Assembly: GCA_041695085.1 (NCBI GenBank)
Contig: JBGFRO010000037.1
Location: forward strand, 1 to 64,000
Length of the DNA stretch: 64,000 nt
Reading direction: 5' to 3'
Source: DYFT01 sp041695085
GTDB taxonomy: Bacteria > Bacteroidota > Ignavibacteria > UBA10030
Positions within the stretch are counted from its first letter, which is position 1. Each line of letters starts with the position of its first letter. The notes beneath the pieces were generated by a model. It searched no databases. It saw only the letters and a program-made list of their open reading frames with translations, and was not told the DNA's origin. Position numbers and translations under genes: made by a program. Below, one piece after another: positions 26,140 to 35,213 of the stretch.

Positions 26140-26941
26140 GACTATCGTTCTTCAGACCGTTTATGAGTTGTTCCTCCAACCGGTCATTCTTTTTGTCACG
26201 ATAATTGGAGTAGCGCTTCTGTTGTTCATAACGTTTGCGATTGACGTGCAATTTCAAGGCGATGTTCTTTTATCGTTCCAACTTCTCGGGGTCATGATAG
26301 AGGGAATACAGGCGAAGATGTTTGTGGAGAGTTTTCTACCGGCAGCCTACGGGATGACAACATCGATTCTTATGTTTTTGTTGATTTTGGCCTGCTCCTT
26401 TTTCTTCTCTTCTGAAATGCTTAAGAATCCCCTCTTACCCATTGTCCTAACGAAGCCCGGCCGTCGGTTTACAGTTTTCTTCTCCACTTTTGTCGGCTCT
26501 TGTTTCCTTGTGCTTCTTCTTGTGTTTACATTAACGTTGATGATCTGGGCTCTTCTCTACACGAAAACGGAAGGGAATGTATCCGGGATAATACTGCTGG
26601 CTGGCCTTTCCTTTTGGGTCGAATTTGTCGTCATTTTTGCTCTCGCCGCTTTGCTTTCGATGGTCGTTGAACATACAGCAGCTATTTTCATCCTCGTAAT
26701 GGCCGTTTACTTCTATTTGGCTCCTCTGCTTACAAGTTCTTCAGACATCTCTCTCCCACTCCTTTCAAACGTATTGTCATACCTTGTGCCGCCTGTCGGT
26801 AAAATTACCATGGCAACAAGAGACATTGCTCTCTCAGGTGCGCTCGATCCAGGGGTGTATCTGTCAGTCGTTCCCTATCTCCTGTTGTTTCTCACGGCTG
26901 CGGCACTCCTTTTCCATCACAAGGAACTGAGCTCCCGTTAA
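26129..26941 (+). CDS. ABC-2-type permease
   Basis: ATG 26129 lies inside the end of the ATPase gene (11-base overlap), so the two are coupled. The 270-residue protein has six predicted transmembrane helices (FLQPVILFVTIIGVALLLFITF; TTSILMFLLILACSFFFSS; FSTFVGSCFLVLLLVFTLTLMIWALLY; IILLAGLSFWVEFVVIFALAALLSMVV; AAIFILVMAVYFYLAPLL; VPYLLLFLTAAALLF), the ABC-2 plan. It is the last intact gene of the peptide island. Confidence 0.85.
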   Translation: MINRTIVLQTVYELFLQPVILFVTIIGVALLLFITFAIDVQFQGDVLLSFQLLGVMIEGIQAKMFVESFLPAAYGMTTSILMFLLILACSFFFSSEMLKNPLLPIVLTKPGRRFTVFFSTFVGSCFLVLLLVFTLTLMIWALLYTKTEGNVSGIILLAGLSFWVEFVVIFALAALLSMVVEHTAAIFILVMAVYFYLAPLLTSSSDISLPLLSNVLSYLVPPVGKITMATRDIALSGALDPGVYLSVVPYLLLFLTAAALLFHHKELSSR

Positions 26942-26957
26942 GAGGAAGGAACAAGCA

Positions 26958-27113
26958 TTGAAGGTACATGCTTTGATGTTGGTTTGGTTACCCCTCGCGT
27001 CGTTACCTGTTCAGGTCGTACATGTTCAACTCACCGGAACAGTCCGCGACGCACAATCCAAACACTCTTCTAACTTACCACGGCAGCCAGTGCAGCAGCT
27101 TCAGTATGTCTGA
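26958..27113 (+). pseudogene. Truncated start of a TonB-receptor-like protein
   Basis: TTG 26958 has a good GAGGAAGGA site and opens 51 codons. It begins with a signal-peptide-like segment and then VQLTGTVRDAQSK, the usual first strand of the carboxypeptidase-regulatory-like domain that precedes TonB-dependent receptor plugs. Similarity ends after about 10 more residues, and the frame stops 13 bases before the right direct repeat. The rest of the gene was probably lost when that junction formed. Confidence 0.5.
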
Positions 27114-27126
27114 GAACGCTCTCATT

Positions 27127-27503
27127 TTTCAGGGTTAAGAATTCACGATGCCGTCACGCACGAGCGTGACCGGCATGGTATGTCGGTGTACTTCTTCAAC
27201 ACATGCGTGGGAGTGATTGAAAACGGAAGCTTACTACGAGTATGGGGGACACAGCGGCGGATTACGGATGAACGCTTGGTAGACGTTCTCAAAAATCTCG
27301 AACTCCTTTCCGCTGTCCAACGAACAATCTTCGACACAACAGTTCAGGGAAGGACACTGAAGGAAATAGCCGCAGCAACTGGTCTTGCCATAAGCACGGT
27401 GGAAACGCACCGGAAGCGTCTGTTGAAGAAGTTCGGACTTCACTCAATCCAAGAGCTGCTGCTTGTCGCCGGTCAGTTGCATCTGATTCGAAAGAATGAA
27501 TAG
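27127..27503 (+). pseudogene. Truncated LuxR-type regulator (second copy, C-terminal half)
   Basis: Encodes the last ~125 residues of the regulator at 21495, including the complete helix-turn-helix, but not the sensor region or any ribosome site. ATG 27180 could give a 107-residue DNA-binding fragment if expressed. One amino acid change places Arg where the left copy has Trp (WGTQRRITD against WGTQRWITD). Confidence 0.8.
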
Positions 27504-27531
27504 CGGCCATTGTTGAAAAAATTTGTCAAGA
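27127..27531 (+). repeat. Direct repeat, right copy (405 bp)
   Basis: Partner of 21775-22179. Both edges are sharp: before 27127 and after 27531 the two loci share nothing. It closes the ~5 kb peptide island. Confidence 0.9.
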
Positions 27532-28063
27532 GCATTAGGGTCAGCCATTGGACTTGCCGCCTGTATTGGGGCGCCAATCAATCGCGCTTCTTCATTTATT
27601 GGCAGGCTACTCTCCAAGCAAGCCACTGCCCGCTGGGGTTCCACTCCCTACAATTTCCTTCGAAAGCCTCGCCGGTGTCAGCACAGCTGTTAACAAGCTT
27701 CGGCTTCCCACCGCAGCGGTGGAAGCAGTTTCGCGTGTGGTGGCTGGGTGGCAAGTATCTTGGCACCGACGGAGTGCCGATGCAGGATAAGCGGAAAGCA
27801 TCAGGTAGTCACACGCCGGGTTGCGGGACCGCCCGCTGGATTCGCGGCGGGCGACCCCTGTTAGTTTTCATGTTGTTTTCGACTAATGGGGAAGAGCAAC
27901 AACCCAACAGAAACTCTCATGGTTGTAGCGCTAAGAAATCTCATTGGGAGCGCAAGAGGTTCAAGAAGGCTTTTTGCGTCCTTGTGTATGCAGAGACGAT
28001 TTTCTTACTCATGTCGGTTATCAACATGTTACTGCTTTACGTAAAGGGTGCGAAGAGAACAAA
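27532..28063. other. Intergenic stretch without a supported gene
   Basis: Between the right direct repeat and the oxygenase gene. Several frames are open but none has a ribosome site with a recognisable product. It contains a G+C-rich hairpin around 27830-27855 (CCGCCCGC ... GCGGGCG). It looks like debris from the rearrangement that made the island boundary. Confidence 0.4.
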
Positions 28064-28750
28064 TCAAGTTATTTCAGTATTGAGATATTCCACAAACCGA
28101 TCCCTCAACCACCCCGTAATGCTGTATCTTTCACGCGTTGCAGGCAGAACCTCGTGCTCGATCTGATCGCTCCGGAAAACGACCGCAGTCCCGCCGCAGG
28201 GAAGAATGTCGCATACGGTTTCTTCAGCGTTGTGATGAGTGAGATACAGCCGCAAGTGGCCCCCATGTTCCGGCTTCCACTCCTCATTCAGATACAGAAT
28301 CACAGTCAGACGCCGGTGAGATGAGCCGCGGGTCTGATCGAGATGCCTTCGGTATCCTGTGCCTGCGGGATAGACGGCAAAGTGTGCTTCAAACGCTTTG
28401 AGGGAGAGAAAGCAGGTGCGATTCAAGAACAGCATCAGCTGATTGATGATGGAGAGGTAGTCCTGCACCGGTGGTGCTGCGGTCGCGGGGTCGATCCAGA
28501 GAATGAAATCGCCCCGCGTCTCAGCAGCAATACGGAAGGTTGCTCCCGCGCCGACACCGGCCTTGTGAAACTGTCCACCACGGTAAGCGATGAGAAGCGC
28601 CTCGCGAAGATGCTGAATGTGAACTGCAGGAAGGAAGTGTTCGACAACACTGTAGCCGCAATCAGAAAGATTGCGCGCAATAGATTCAAAAAGCGCGGTT
28701 GAGTCGACGGTAGCAGGGTGCCCAAGCTTATCCCGGTGCAGCTGGCTCAT
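28064..28750 (-). CDS. 2-oxoglutarate/Fe(II)-dependent oxygenase, prolyl-4-hydroxylase type
   Basis: A 228-residue protein whose jelly-roll core carries the iron facial triad H-x-D (YRRHLDQTRG) and the distal His (DQIEHEVLPATRERYSITGWLRD), followed by the Arg that binds 2-oxoglutarate. The layout matches the P4Hc/SM-20 (EGLN-like) family, which hydroxylates proline or other residues in proteins or peptides. It is convergent with the peptide island and next to the HMA-AraC gene. A link to the peptide island is only positional. Confidence 0.82.
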   Translation of the reverse strand: MSQLHRDKLGHPATVDSTALFESIARNLSDCGYSVVEHFLPAVHIQHLREALLIAYRGGQFHKAGVGAGATFRIAAETRGDFILWIDPATAAPPVQDYLSIINQLMLFLNRTCFLSLKAFEAHFAVYPAGTGYRRHLDQTRGSSHRRLTVILYLNEEWKPEHGGHLRLYLTHHNAEETVCDILPCGGTAVVFRSDQIEHEVLPATRERYSITGWLRDRFVEYLNTEIT

Positions 28751-28778
28751 GGTACAACTAAAGAGTATCAGTATTCCC

Positions 28779-29366
28779 TCAATGTTTCATCCCTACATGG
28801 TCAATCGGATGACGGTGGGAGCCACCTAATTTCTTGAACTCGCTGGGTGTCATGCCGGTGACTTTCTTGAATTGGCTGGAGACGTGTGCCACGCTGCTGT
28901 AGCCCATCTTATAGGCAATCTCACTCAACGTTAACTCTCCATACTTCAAGAGCTCTTTGACATGTTCAATTTTTTGAAGGATGAGATAATGCTCAATGGT
29001 GATGTTCTCCACAGACGAAAAGAGAGGAGAGAGCGTGTGGTATTCCATCCCAACTTCGCGTGCAATGAATTCTGAGTCTTTTAGACGGATGGGATTCTTC
29101 TCATAGTCGTTCTGTGCAAGTTTCAAGACGGCGTGCTTGACCTTTTCGATGATCTTCACACGCTTGTCTTCTATCAGCTCAAAGCCGTTCTCTTCCAAGA
29201 CAGTCCGCACTCTCTCCCACGGCACGTCCTTGTGTGCTCCGCTCACGACCACCTCGCCCAACATCACACTCCGAACGTCGAGTCCCACTTTCGTCAGCTC
29301 CTCGCGAACAACTTTGATGCAGCGAGGGCACACCATGTTTTTGATGTAGAGCTTTGTTGTTTCCAT
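28779..29366 (-). CDS. AraC-family regulator fused to an HMA metal-binding domain
   Basis: Residues 1-70 are an HMA-like domain with C13-x2-C16 (NMVCPRCIKVV), resembling copper chaperones. A linker follows, and residues of about 100-185 form the AraC DNA-binding domain with two helix-turn-helices (LTLSEIAYKMGYSSVAHVSSQFKKVTGMTPSEFKKL). Direct metal sensing by the fused HMA domain is the obvious reading. The window also holds a copA operon about 8 kb away, a candidate target. It lies 28 bases upstream of the oxygenase gene in the same direction. Confidence 0.82.
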   Translation of the reverse strand: METTKLYIKNMVCPRCIKVVREELTKVGLDVRSVMLGEVVVSGAHKDVPWERVRTVLEENGFELIEDKRVKIIEKVKHAVLKLAQNDYEKNPIRLKDSEFIAREVGMEYHTLSPLFSSVENITIEHYLILQKIEHVKELLKYGELTLSEIAYKMGYSSVAHVSSQFKKVTGMTPSEFKKLGGSHRHPIDHVGMKH

Positions 29367-29468
29367 AAGATAGTCGGTTGCCCGGATGTGCAGGGATGAG
29401 ACGGATTTACGCGGATTTGTACAGTCGAATGAAGACGTTTCAGAGAAAAATACCCCGTCCGGGTTCCA

Positions 29469-30716
29469 TTACCATCGCCGCGGGGCGTTGCGGACGCAGC
29501 GGACGGTGTCTCGGGCAATCAACAGCTCTTCGTTCGTTGGGATGACAAAAACCTTCATCCTGCCGGATGGTTTCCCGATTTGACCCTCTTTGCCGCCGTA
29601 CATCGTGGTGTTCAAAGAGTCGTCGAGCTCGATGCCGAGAAACTCCAGTCCCGAACAAATGCGCTGGCGTACCGGCGTGGCATTTTCGCCGATGCCTCCT
29701 GTGAAGACGATCGCATCCGCTCCTCCCATCTCCGCAAGATAGGCACCGATGTACTTCTTCACGCGCAGGCAGAAGATGTCGATCGCGAGTTTGGCGCGAC
29801 GATCCTGATGCTCCCGTTCCTCGGCGAGAAGATCGCGCATATCGTTGGTGAGACCGGAGAGACCGAGGAGTCCCGATTGTTTGTTCAACAAGGCGTCGAT
29901 TTCGCTGAGCGACATGCCTTCTTTGTGGGCGAGGAATTCGAGCACAGATGGATCGATATCGCCGCCGCGCGTTCCCATAACAAGTCCCTCGAGCGGTGTG
30001 AGACCCATCGATGTGTCGAAGGAATCACCGCGCCTGATTGCGCAGGCCGAGCATCCGTTGCCGAGGTGAAGCGTGATGATGTTCGTCTCCTCGCGTGAGT
30101 TGCCGGTGAGCTGGCGGTAGCGATACGCAACGTAGCGATGTGATGTGCCATGAAAGCCGTAGCGACGAATTTTGTGTCGGCGGTAAAGTTGATACGGGAT
30201 CGCGTAGATATAACAGGTCTCAGGCATCGTTGAATGAAACGACGTATCGAACACCGCCGCCTGGGGAACACCCGAGCCGAGCAGTTCGCGTGCAGCGGAG
30301 ATTCCCTTCAAGTTCGCGGGGTTGTGGAGCGGCGCGAGCTCAATGCAATCTTCGATGCCGCGGATGACTTCTTCCGTGATCAGAACCGATTTGGTGAATT
30401 TCTCCGCTCCGTGCACAACGCGATGGCCGACGGCATGCAGGTCGGCCAACGACTGAATGCCGGCAATCTCCGCTTCCGGTGAAATAATCCACCGGAGAAT
30501 GTAATCCAACGCAGCTCGATGATCACGCAAGGGGGTGGCTTGTTTCACTGGTTTCTTTCCGTTCGCCCGGAGGCTGATGAGCGCCTGGCTCCCAATGCGC
30601 TCGATAAGCCCTTTCGCCTTCATCACGTCGGCATTTTTGTCGATGAGGTCGAGATCAGTTTCGATGATCTGAAATTTGAGGGAGGAAGAACCACAGTTCA
30701 GAACAAGGACGTTCAT
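29469..30716 (-). CDS. ackA: Acetate kinase
   Basis: ATG 30716 (MNVLVLNCGSSSLKFQ) is the family start; the open frame to 30779 is an extension without support. The 415-residue protein has the two family signatures, VLNCGSSSLKFQ and RYGFHGTSHRYV, plus IITLHLGNGCSACAIRRGDSFDTSMG and FTGGIGENA. It interconverts acetate plus ATP with acetyl phosphate, giving ATP in fermentation or activating acetate. No pta is adjacent. Confidence 0.95.
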   Translation of the reverse strand: MNVLVLNCGSSSLKFQIIETDLDLIDKNADVMKAKGLIERIGSQALISLRANGKKPVKQATPLRDHRAALDYILRWIISPEAEIAGIQSLADLHAVGHRVVHGAEKFTKSVLITEEVIRGIEDCIELAPLHNPANLKGISAARELLGSGVPQAAVFDTSFHSTMPETCYIYAIPYQLYRRHKIRRYGFHGTSHRYVAYRYRQLTGNSREETNIITLHLGNGCSACAIRRGDSFDTSMGLTPLEGLVMGTRGGDIDPSVLEFLAHKEGMSLSEIDALLNKQSGLLGLSGLTNDMRDLLAEEREHQDRRAKLAIDIFCLRVKKYIGAYLAEMGGADAIVFTGGIGENATPVRQRICSGLEFLGIELDDSLNTTMYGGKEGQIGKPSGRMKVFVIPTNEELLIARDTVRCVRNAPRRW

Positions 30717-30968
30717 GGGTCTTATGCGTTTTGAAAAATCTACACAGATTCCAGTAATGAATTGGAAACGGAACGACACATCGTGGCAACCTTGAACTGG
30801 AACGTGTGCACCAATGTACGATAATACTGCTCATGCTGCAAAGGTCGTTTGCAATAGTATCGTGCGTTCAATAATTTTTGATTATCTGACTCGAAGAAGA
30901 TGATTCAGTCATACTTGATAGATATCACAGACTTCCTTCTCTGTTTGCCTTAAGTTGGTATACAACAT

Positions 30969-33527
30969 GTGAGACGATTCTCCATGGTCATAGCGTTGCT
31001 TATTTTCAACGGATTTTCTGACCTGCCTGCCGTATGGACTCCCCCATTTTTCTCGCAACCCAGTAACGTGACAGTTTACCAGATCTTCCTCTCAGTCCTC
31101 ATCGTTTTGGGGATCGGAGTGACTATGTTGCAGAACGGAAACCCACCTAGAAAACTAAAGAAGCGAAAGAAGTCGGGCTACAAAGAAGAATGGTTCTCCG
31201 AATTCATACAGAACATTCCCTCTGTAGCATTTATCAAAGACATTTCAGGCCGCTATCTTGAGGTCAACCCGCAGTTTGAGCGGATGTTTGGGTTATCACG
31301 CCGGCAGATCATCGGAAAGACCGACGAGGAAATCTTCCCACGCGAACAAGCTGCTGCGTTTCGCGCGAATGACCTCAAGGTACTGCAAGCGGGAGTACCG
31401 TTAGAATTTGAAGAGACCGCGCAGTATTACGACGGCCCCCACATCAGCATCGTCTCGAAATTTCCCTTGTATGACGGCTCGGGGACTTTGTACGCCATTG
31501 CAGGTATTGCAACAGATATAACGCAGCGAAAGCGAGCAGAGCAAGAATCCGAGTTCATTCAAACATTGGTCAGAGAAATTGCCGAAGCAGAGAGTTTAGA
31601 GGAAGCGTTGAGGCTGACTCTTCGCCGCATCTGCGACGTGACACACTGGGCACTAGGGCAAGCGTGGGTTCTGCGTGCGGATGGCACCGCTCTCGAATGT
31701 AGTCCTGCCTACTACTGCGGATCTCCTTCTGACCCGGAGCTCGAACATTTCCGAACGGTCAGCAAACAGCAAATATTTGCCTGGGGTGAATGTTTACCCG
31801 GGGAGGTCTGGTCACAGAAAGAACCCATCTGGATCAAGGACGTGACTGAGTACCCCAAGTTCCGTCGTGCGCCTGATGCAATCAAAGCCAGAATTCGGTC
31901 GGTCATGGCGGTTCCCGTGCTCGCGAATGGCGGGGTGTTAGCGGTCCTCGAGTTCTTCCAACGCGAGGTTCGGGAAGAAGATGAGCGCCTGTTGAAGCTT
32001 GTTTCGACTGTCGCTGCGCAATTAGGGACGGTCATGAAAAAGAAGCGGATCGAGAATGCGCTGAAGGAAACGACGTATAAGCTTACTACCATCCTCGACG
32101 CATCACCAGTTGCCATCCTCAGCATCGACCCAGCAGGTAAGATTTTAACATGGAACAGGGGGGCAGAAAGGCTCTTTGGGTGGACAGAAGCGGAGGCCTT
32201 GGGGAGATTTTGTCCCACAGTTCCCGATTACGCAATTGAAGATTTCAAACGGATGATTGGACGTGCTTTGAGTGGAGAAACATTCTCCGGTCATGTGGCT
32301 TATCGTCGGAAAAAATCGGGTGAAGTCATCGAAGCGAGTATCGCATGCGCTCCCCTCCGCGGCAGCACAGGAGAGCTTTTAGGGATCATCGCTATTCTCG
32401 AAGACATCACAGCCCATCGTAAAGCCGAAAAGGCTCTCCGCGAAAGTGAGGAACGTTACCGGGAGCTGGTGGAACTTTCCCCCGACGCTATCGGCATCAC
32501 ATCTGGTGACACCATCATCTTTATCAACCCAGCCGGTGCACGTATCTTAGGATTTGAGCACCCGACGGACGTCATCGGGCGATCATTCGTTCCCTTTGTT
32601 CACCCGGAGAGCCAGCCGCTTGTTCAGCATCGCATAAAGGAACTTCTTGAAGGCAAGAAAACCCCAATGACGGAAATCAAAGTGCAACGAGCGGACGGAG
32701 TCGTGATTACCATTGAATCCGAGGCTGTTCCCACAACCTACCATGGCCAGCCGGCAAGCCTGTTTATCGCTCGGGACATTACCGAACGCAAGAAGACAGA
32801 AGAGCGGCTTGCACTCTACACACAGAAGCTCCGCATCCTCTCGCGACGACTCCTTGAAGCCCAAGAAGCCGAACGCGTGCACATTGCCCGGGAACTTCAT
32901 GACGACGTCGGGCAGCTGCTCACGAGCCTTCGCCTTTCGCTCGAACTCAGCGCGCGAACCTGCACCGATACGGCTCAGACACCTCTTGTCAGTAGTCTCA
33001 AGATTGCCGACGAACTCATTGACCGAGTGCGTGGCCTCTCGCTTAGTCTGCGCCCTGCTGTTCTGGACGATCTCGGACTCATCCCGGCCGTCCGCTGGTA
33101 TCTTGACCGGCAAGGACAACTGGCAGGAGTCCAGATGGACTTTGAGTTTGATTTCCCGCAAGACCGGCGACCGAAGAAAGAGATCGAGACGGTTTGCTTC
33201 CGTATTGTTCAAGAGGCCGTTACAAACATTATCCGCCATGCTCAAGCGCGGAATGTCGTCGTACGTTTCATGCACACAGATCACGCTCTGGAACTTCTCA
33301 TTAGGGACGATGGCGTCGGATTCGACGTTCAGGCCGCCAAGAATGCCGCGCTGCAAGGGCGAAGTTTAGGGCTGCTGAGTATGGAAGAGCGCGTGGAGCT
33401 TGTTGGAGGAACGTTGCAGATTGAATCGATTCATCACGGCTGGGATAACACATCCGGCACAACGATACGCGCAGTGATACCGGGCGCGTTCCAGCAGAAC
33501 AACGAAACTCCGAACCAGGCTCGATGA
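30969..33527 (+). CDS. Membrane PAS/GAF sensor histidine kinase, NarX/DesK type
   Basis: An 852-residue protein with two N-terminal transmembrane helices, then PAS (about 75-190), GAF (about 195-350), two PAS domains (about 365-610), a HisKA_3 dimerisation domain with phospho-acceptor H644 (ARELHDDVGQLLTSLRLSLE) and a HATPase (VCFRIVQEAVTNIIRHAQA; IRDDGVGFD). This kinase type pairs with NarL/LuxR-type response regulators, and one follows directly. GTG 30969 is used as the start; ATG 30984 is possible. Confidence 0.9.
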   Translation: MRRFSMVIALLIFNGFSDLPAVWTPPFFSQPSNVTVYQIFLSVLIVLGIGVTMLQNGNPPRKLKKRKKSGYKEEWFSEFIQNIPSVAFIKDISGRYLEVNPQFERMFGLSRRQIIGKTDEEIFPREQAAAFRANDLKVLQAGVPLEFEETAQYYDGPHISIVSKFPLYDGSGTLYAIAGIATDITQRKRAEQESEFIQTLVREIAEAESLEEALRLTLRRICDVTHWALGQAWVLRADGTALECSPAYYCGSPSDPELEHFRTVSKQQIFAWGECLPGEVWSQKEPIWIKDVTEYPKFRRAPDAIKARIRSVMAVPVLANGGVLAVLEFFQREVREEDERLLKLVSTVAAQLGTVMKKKRIENALKETTYKLTTILDASPVAILSIDPAGKILTWNRGAERLFGWTEAEALGRFCPTVPDYAIEDFKRMIGRALSGETFSGHVAYRRKKSGEVIEASIACAPLRGSTGELLGIIAILEDITAHRKAEKALRESEERYRELVELSPDAIGITSGDTIIFINPAGARILGFEHPTDVIGRSFVPFVHPESQPLVQHRIKELLEGKKTPMTEIKVQRADGVVITIESEAVPTTYHGQPASLFIARDITERKKTEERLALYTQKLRILSRRLLEAQEAERVHIARELHDDVGQLLTSLRLSLELSARTCTDTAQTPLVSSLKIADELIDRVRGLSLSLRPAVLDDLGLIPAVRWYLDRQGQLAGVQMDFEFDFPQDRRPKKEIETVCFRIVQEAVTNIIRHAQARNVVVRFMHTDHALELLIRDDGVGFDVQAAKNAALQGRSLGLLSMEERVELVGGTLQIESIHHGWDNTSGTTIRAVIPGAFQQNNETPNQAR

Positions 33528-33608
33528 ATACTCCCATGTCAACCACGTTTTTCATGATGATGATTCCCCTCAAGTCTTTTCCCAGCTGCTTTTCAGGAGT
33601 TCCCCCGA

Positions 33609-34331
33609 TTGAGAGTGAAGGAAAAAGTCACGATTCAGGACTTTGTGCAGTTGATTCCTACCCCGATACGCATAGTTCTTGTGGACGACCACGCATTGGT
33701 TCGCGCAGGAATCCGTTCGCTTCTGACCCAATCCCGAGGCATCTCCGTTGTCGGTGAGGCGGGCGACGGGTACGAAGCGATAGAGCTGATTCGCGAGCAC
33801 CGACCCGATCTTGTTCTGCTCGATATTACCATGCAGAAGATGAACGGATTGGAGACGCTCCATAGGATCAAAAAAGAGTTTCCTCGCGTTCGTGTTCTTG
33901 TTCTCACGATGCATACGAACGAAGAGTACGTGTTGTGGGCGATGCAAGCCGGGGCATCGGGCTATCTCTTGAAGGGCGCAGACGCCGGCGAACTTGAACG
34001 TGCTGTCCGCGCGGTGGCACAAGGACAAACATACTTGAGTCCGGAAATCAGTACACATGTCATTGAGGAATACCGGCGGCGGGTGAGCGGCACGCGAGGA
34101 AAACGACCGGTCGGCAAAAGTCCATTTGAGCAATTGACCGCGCGGCAGAGGGAAATTCTCCAACTCATTGCCGAAGGGTACACCACGAAAGAAATTGCCG
34201 CCAAACTCGGTCTCAGCGTCAAGACGGTGGAGACGCACCGGATGGAGTTAATGAAGAGGTTAGACGTCCACGACGTTGCCGGCCTGATCCGGTATGCGAT
34301 TCGGATGGGGTTGGTCAGCGCGGAGAAATGA
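33609..34331 (+). CDS. NarL/FixJ-type response regulator
   Basis: A 240-residue protein: receiver domain with D26-D27, the phospho-acceptor D72 (DLVLLDITMQKMNG) and the conserved Lys (GYLLKGAD), then a LuxR helix-turn-helix (LTARQREILQLIAEGYTTKEIAAKLGLSVKTVETHRMELMKRL). It is the cognate partner of the preceding kinase. The start is uncertain: TTG 33609 or GTG 33615. Confidence 0.92.
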   Translation: MRVKEKVTIQDFVQLIPTPIRIVLVDDHALVRAGIRSLLTQSRGISVVGEAGDGYEAIELIREHRPDLVLLDITMQKMNGLETLHRIKKEFPRVRVLVLTMHTNEEYVLWAMQAGASGYLLKGADAGELERAVRAVAQGQTYLSPEISTHVIEEYRRRVSGTRGKRPVGKSPFEQLTARQREILQLIAEGYTTKEIAAKLGLSVKTVETHRMELMKRLDVHDVAGLIRYAIRMGLVSAEK

Positions 34332-34742
34332 GCTGCTTGTTATACGTGCTCGCACGTTGACCTGACGCAGAAGGCGGAAAAGTGAGGCTCTGCATCGTTG
34401 CCGGAAGAAGGGCGTCCGTTCGAGTTCACCTGCTCATGCGGTTTGTGCATGCTGTGAAAAAATATTACTATGTGATGTTACGCAGAAGCTCGATTTATCC
34501 ATTCTTGGAGATCTCTCGGATGAATAGGCGTGGGCTTTACCTCAGCAAGTCCAGGAAACAGTTTGTTGCGCGTGGGTCTCCGAAATCGTTGGCGGTGAGT
34601 GGGGACGGCCATTCCCCGTGCGTTTTGATTTCGGCCAACTGCACTACCGGCAATCGGTTGAAGTGCTCTCCGGGGCCGAAATCAATGGGTTGGGAGGAGG
34701 CTGCTCAAGCACGTGCGTTACGATTTCGGAAAGCTTTCTTTG

Positions 34743-34772
34743 GTTACTTTCTTTGGCACCAAAGAAAGTAAC
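34743..34772. repeat. Perfect 14-bp inverted repeat with 2-base loop
   Basis: GTTACTTTCTTTGG - CA - CCAAAGAAAGTAAC. Near-identical palindromes occur widely in Gram-negative genomes as I recall, so this may be a mobile palindrome or terminator-like unit. Confidence 0.6.
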
Positions 34773-34877
34773 ATCGAGCGTTAATCTCGAATCAGAACAA
34801 AAGGGTTACTTGCGTAACATCCGTTACTATCCGACGTCAGGCACGGACGGATATGTTGGTAGCTTCTGAAATAGAAA

Positions 34878-34908
34878 AATAATCAAACCCTGTAGGGGTG
34901 AGATTATT
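34878..34908. promoter_or_regulatory. Hairpin upstream of the DUF2442 gene
   Basis: Arms AATAATC / GATTATT enclose a second stem CCC-TGTA-GGG. It sits 60 bases before the DUF2442 start and could be the end of the preceding transcript or a repeat unit. Confidence 0.35.
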
Positions 34909-34967
34909 CTTCTTCACTTGCCAAAGAGCGAAAACCACTGAACAGGATTGCTCCACTGGAGTAAAGT

Positions 34968-35213
34968 ATGATACCAAAGGTTATTGAAGCAAAACACGTT
35001 GATCAGTACGTTATCTGGTTGAAGTTCAGTGATGGTTCCGAAGGCACGGTGGACCTCAAAAACGAGCTCTGGGGACCCGTGTTTGAACCACTGAAAGATC
35101 TCAACCGGTTCCGCAACTTTTCCGTACACCCGGAATTACATACTATTGTCTGGGACACCGGCGCGGACTTCTCCCCTGAATTTCTCCATTCAGCACTTCA
35201 CGCGACCACCTAA
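34968..35213 (+). CDS. DUF2442-family small protein
   Basis: An 81-residue protein matching the DUF2442 plan (VIEAKHVDQYVIWLKFSDGSEGTVDL...VHPELHTIVWDTGADFSPEFLH). These proteins often accompany DUF4160 partners in toxin-antitoxin-like pairs, but no partner is visible upstream or downstream. The function is unknown. Confidence 0.75.
   Translation: MIPKVIEAKHVDQYVIWLKFSDGSEGTVDLKNELWGPVFEPLKDLNRFRNFSVHPELHTIVWDTGADFSPEFLHSALHATT

Larger units (their letters stand above)
34332..34967. other. Intergenic region with two palindromes, no supported gene
   Basis: A frame of 129 codons (34382-34771) has no family features and looks like noncoding sequence. The region holds the perfect palindrome described at 34743-34772 and a hairpin at 34878-34908. 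Confidence 0.45.

Noticed and set aside
27510..28166. Long plus-strand frame of 218 codons
   Set aside because: It starts inside the repeat copy, has unusual composition and no motif, and overlaps the oxygenase gene on the other strand.
34382..34771. Frame of 129 codons before the DUF2442 gene, possible DUF4160 partner
   Set aside because: It lacks DUF4160 features and ends in the palindrome, which is probably noncoding.
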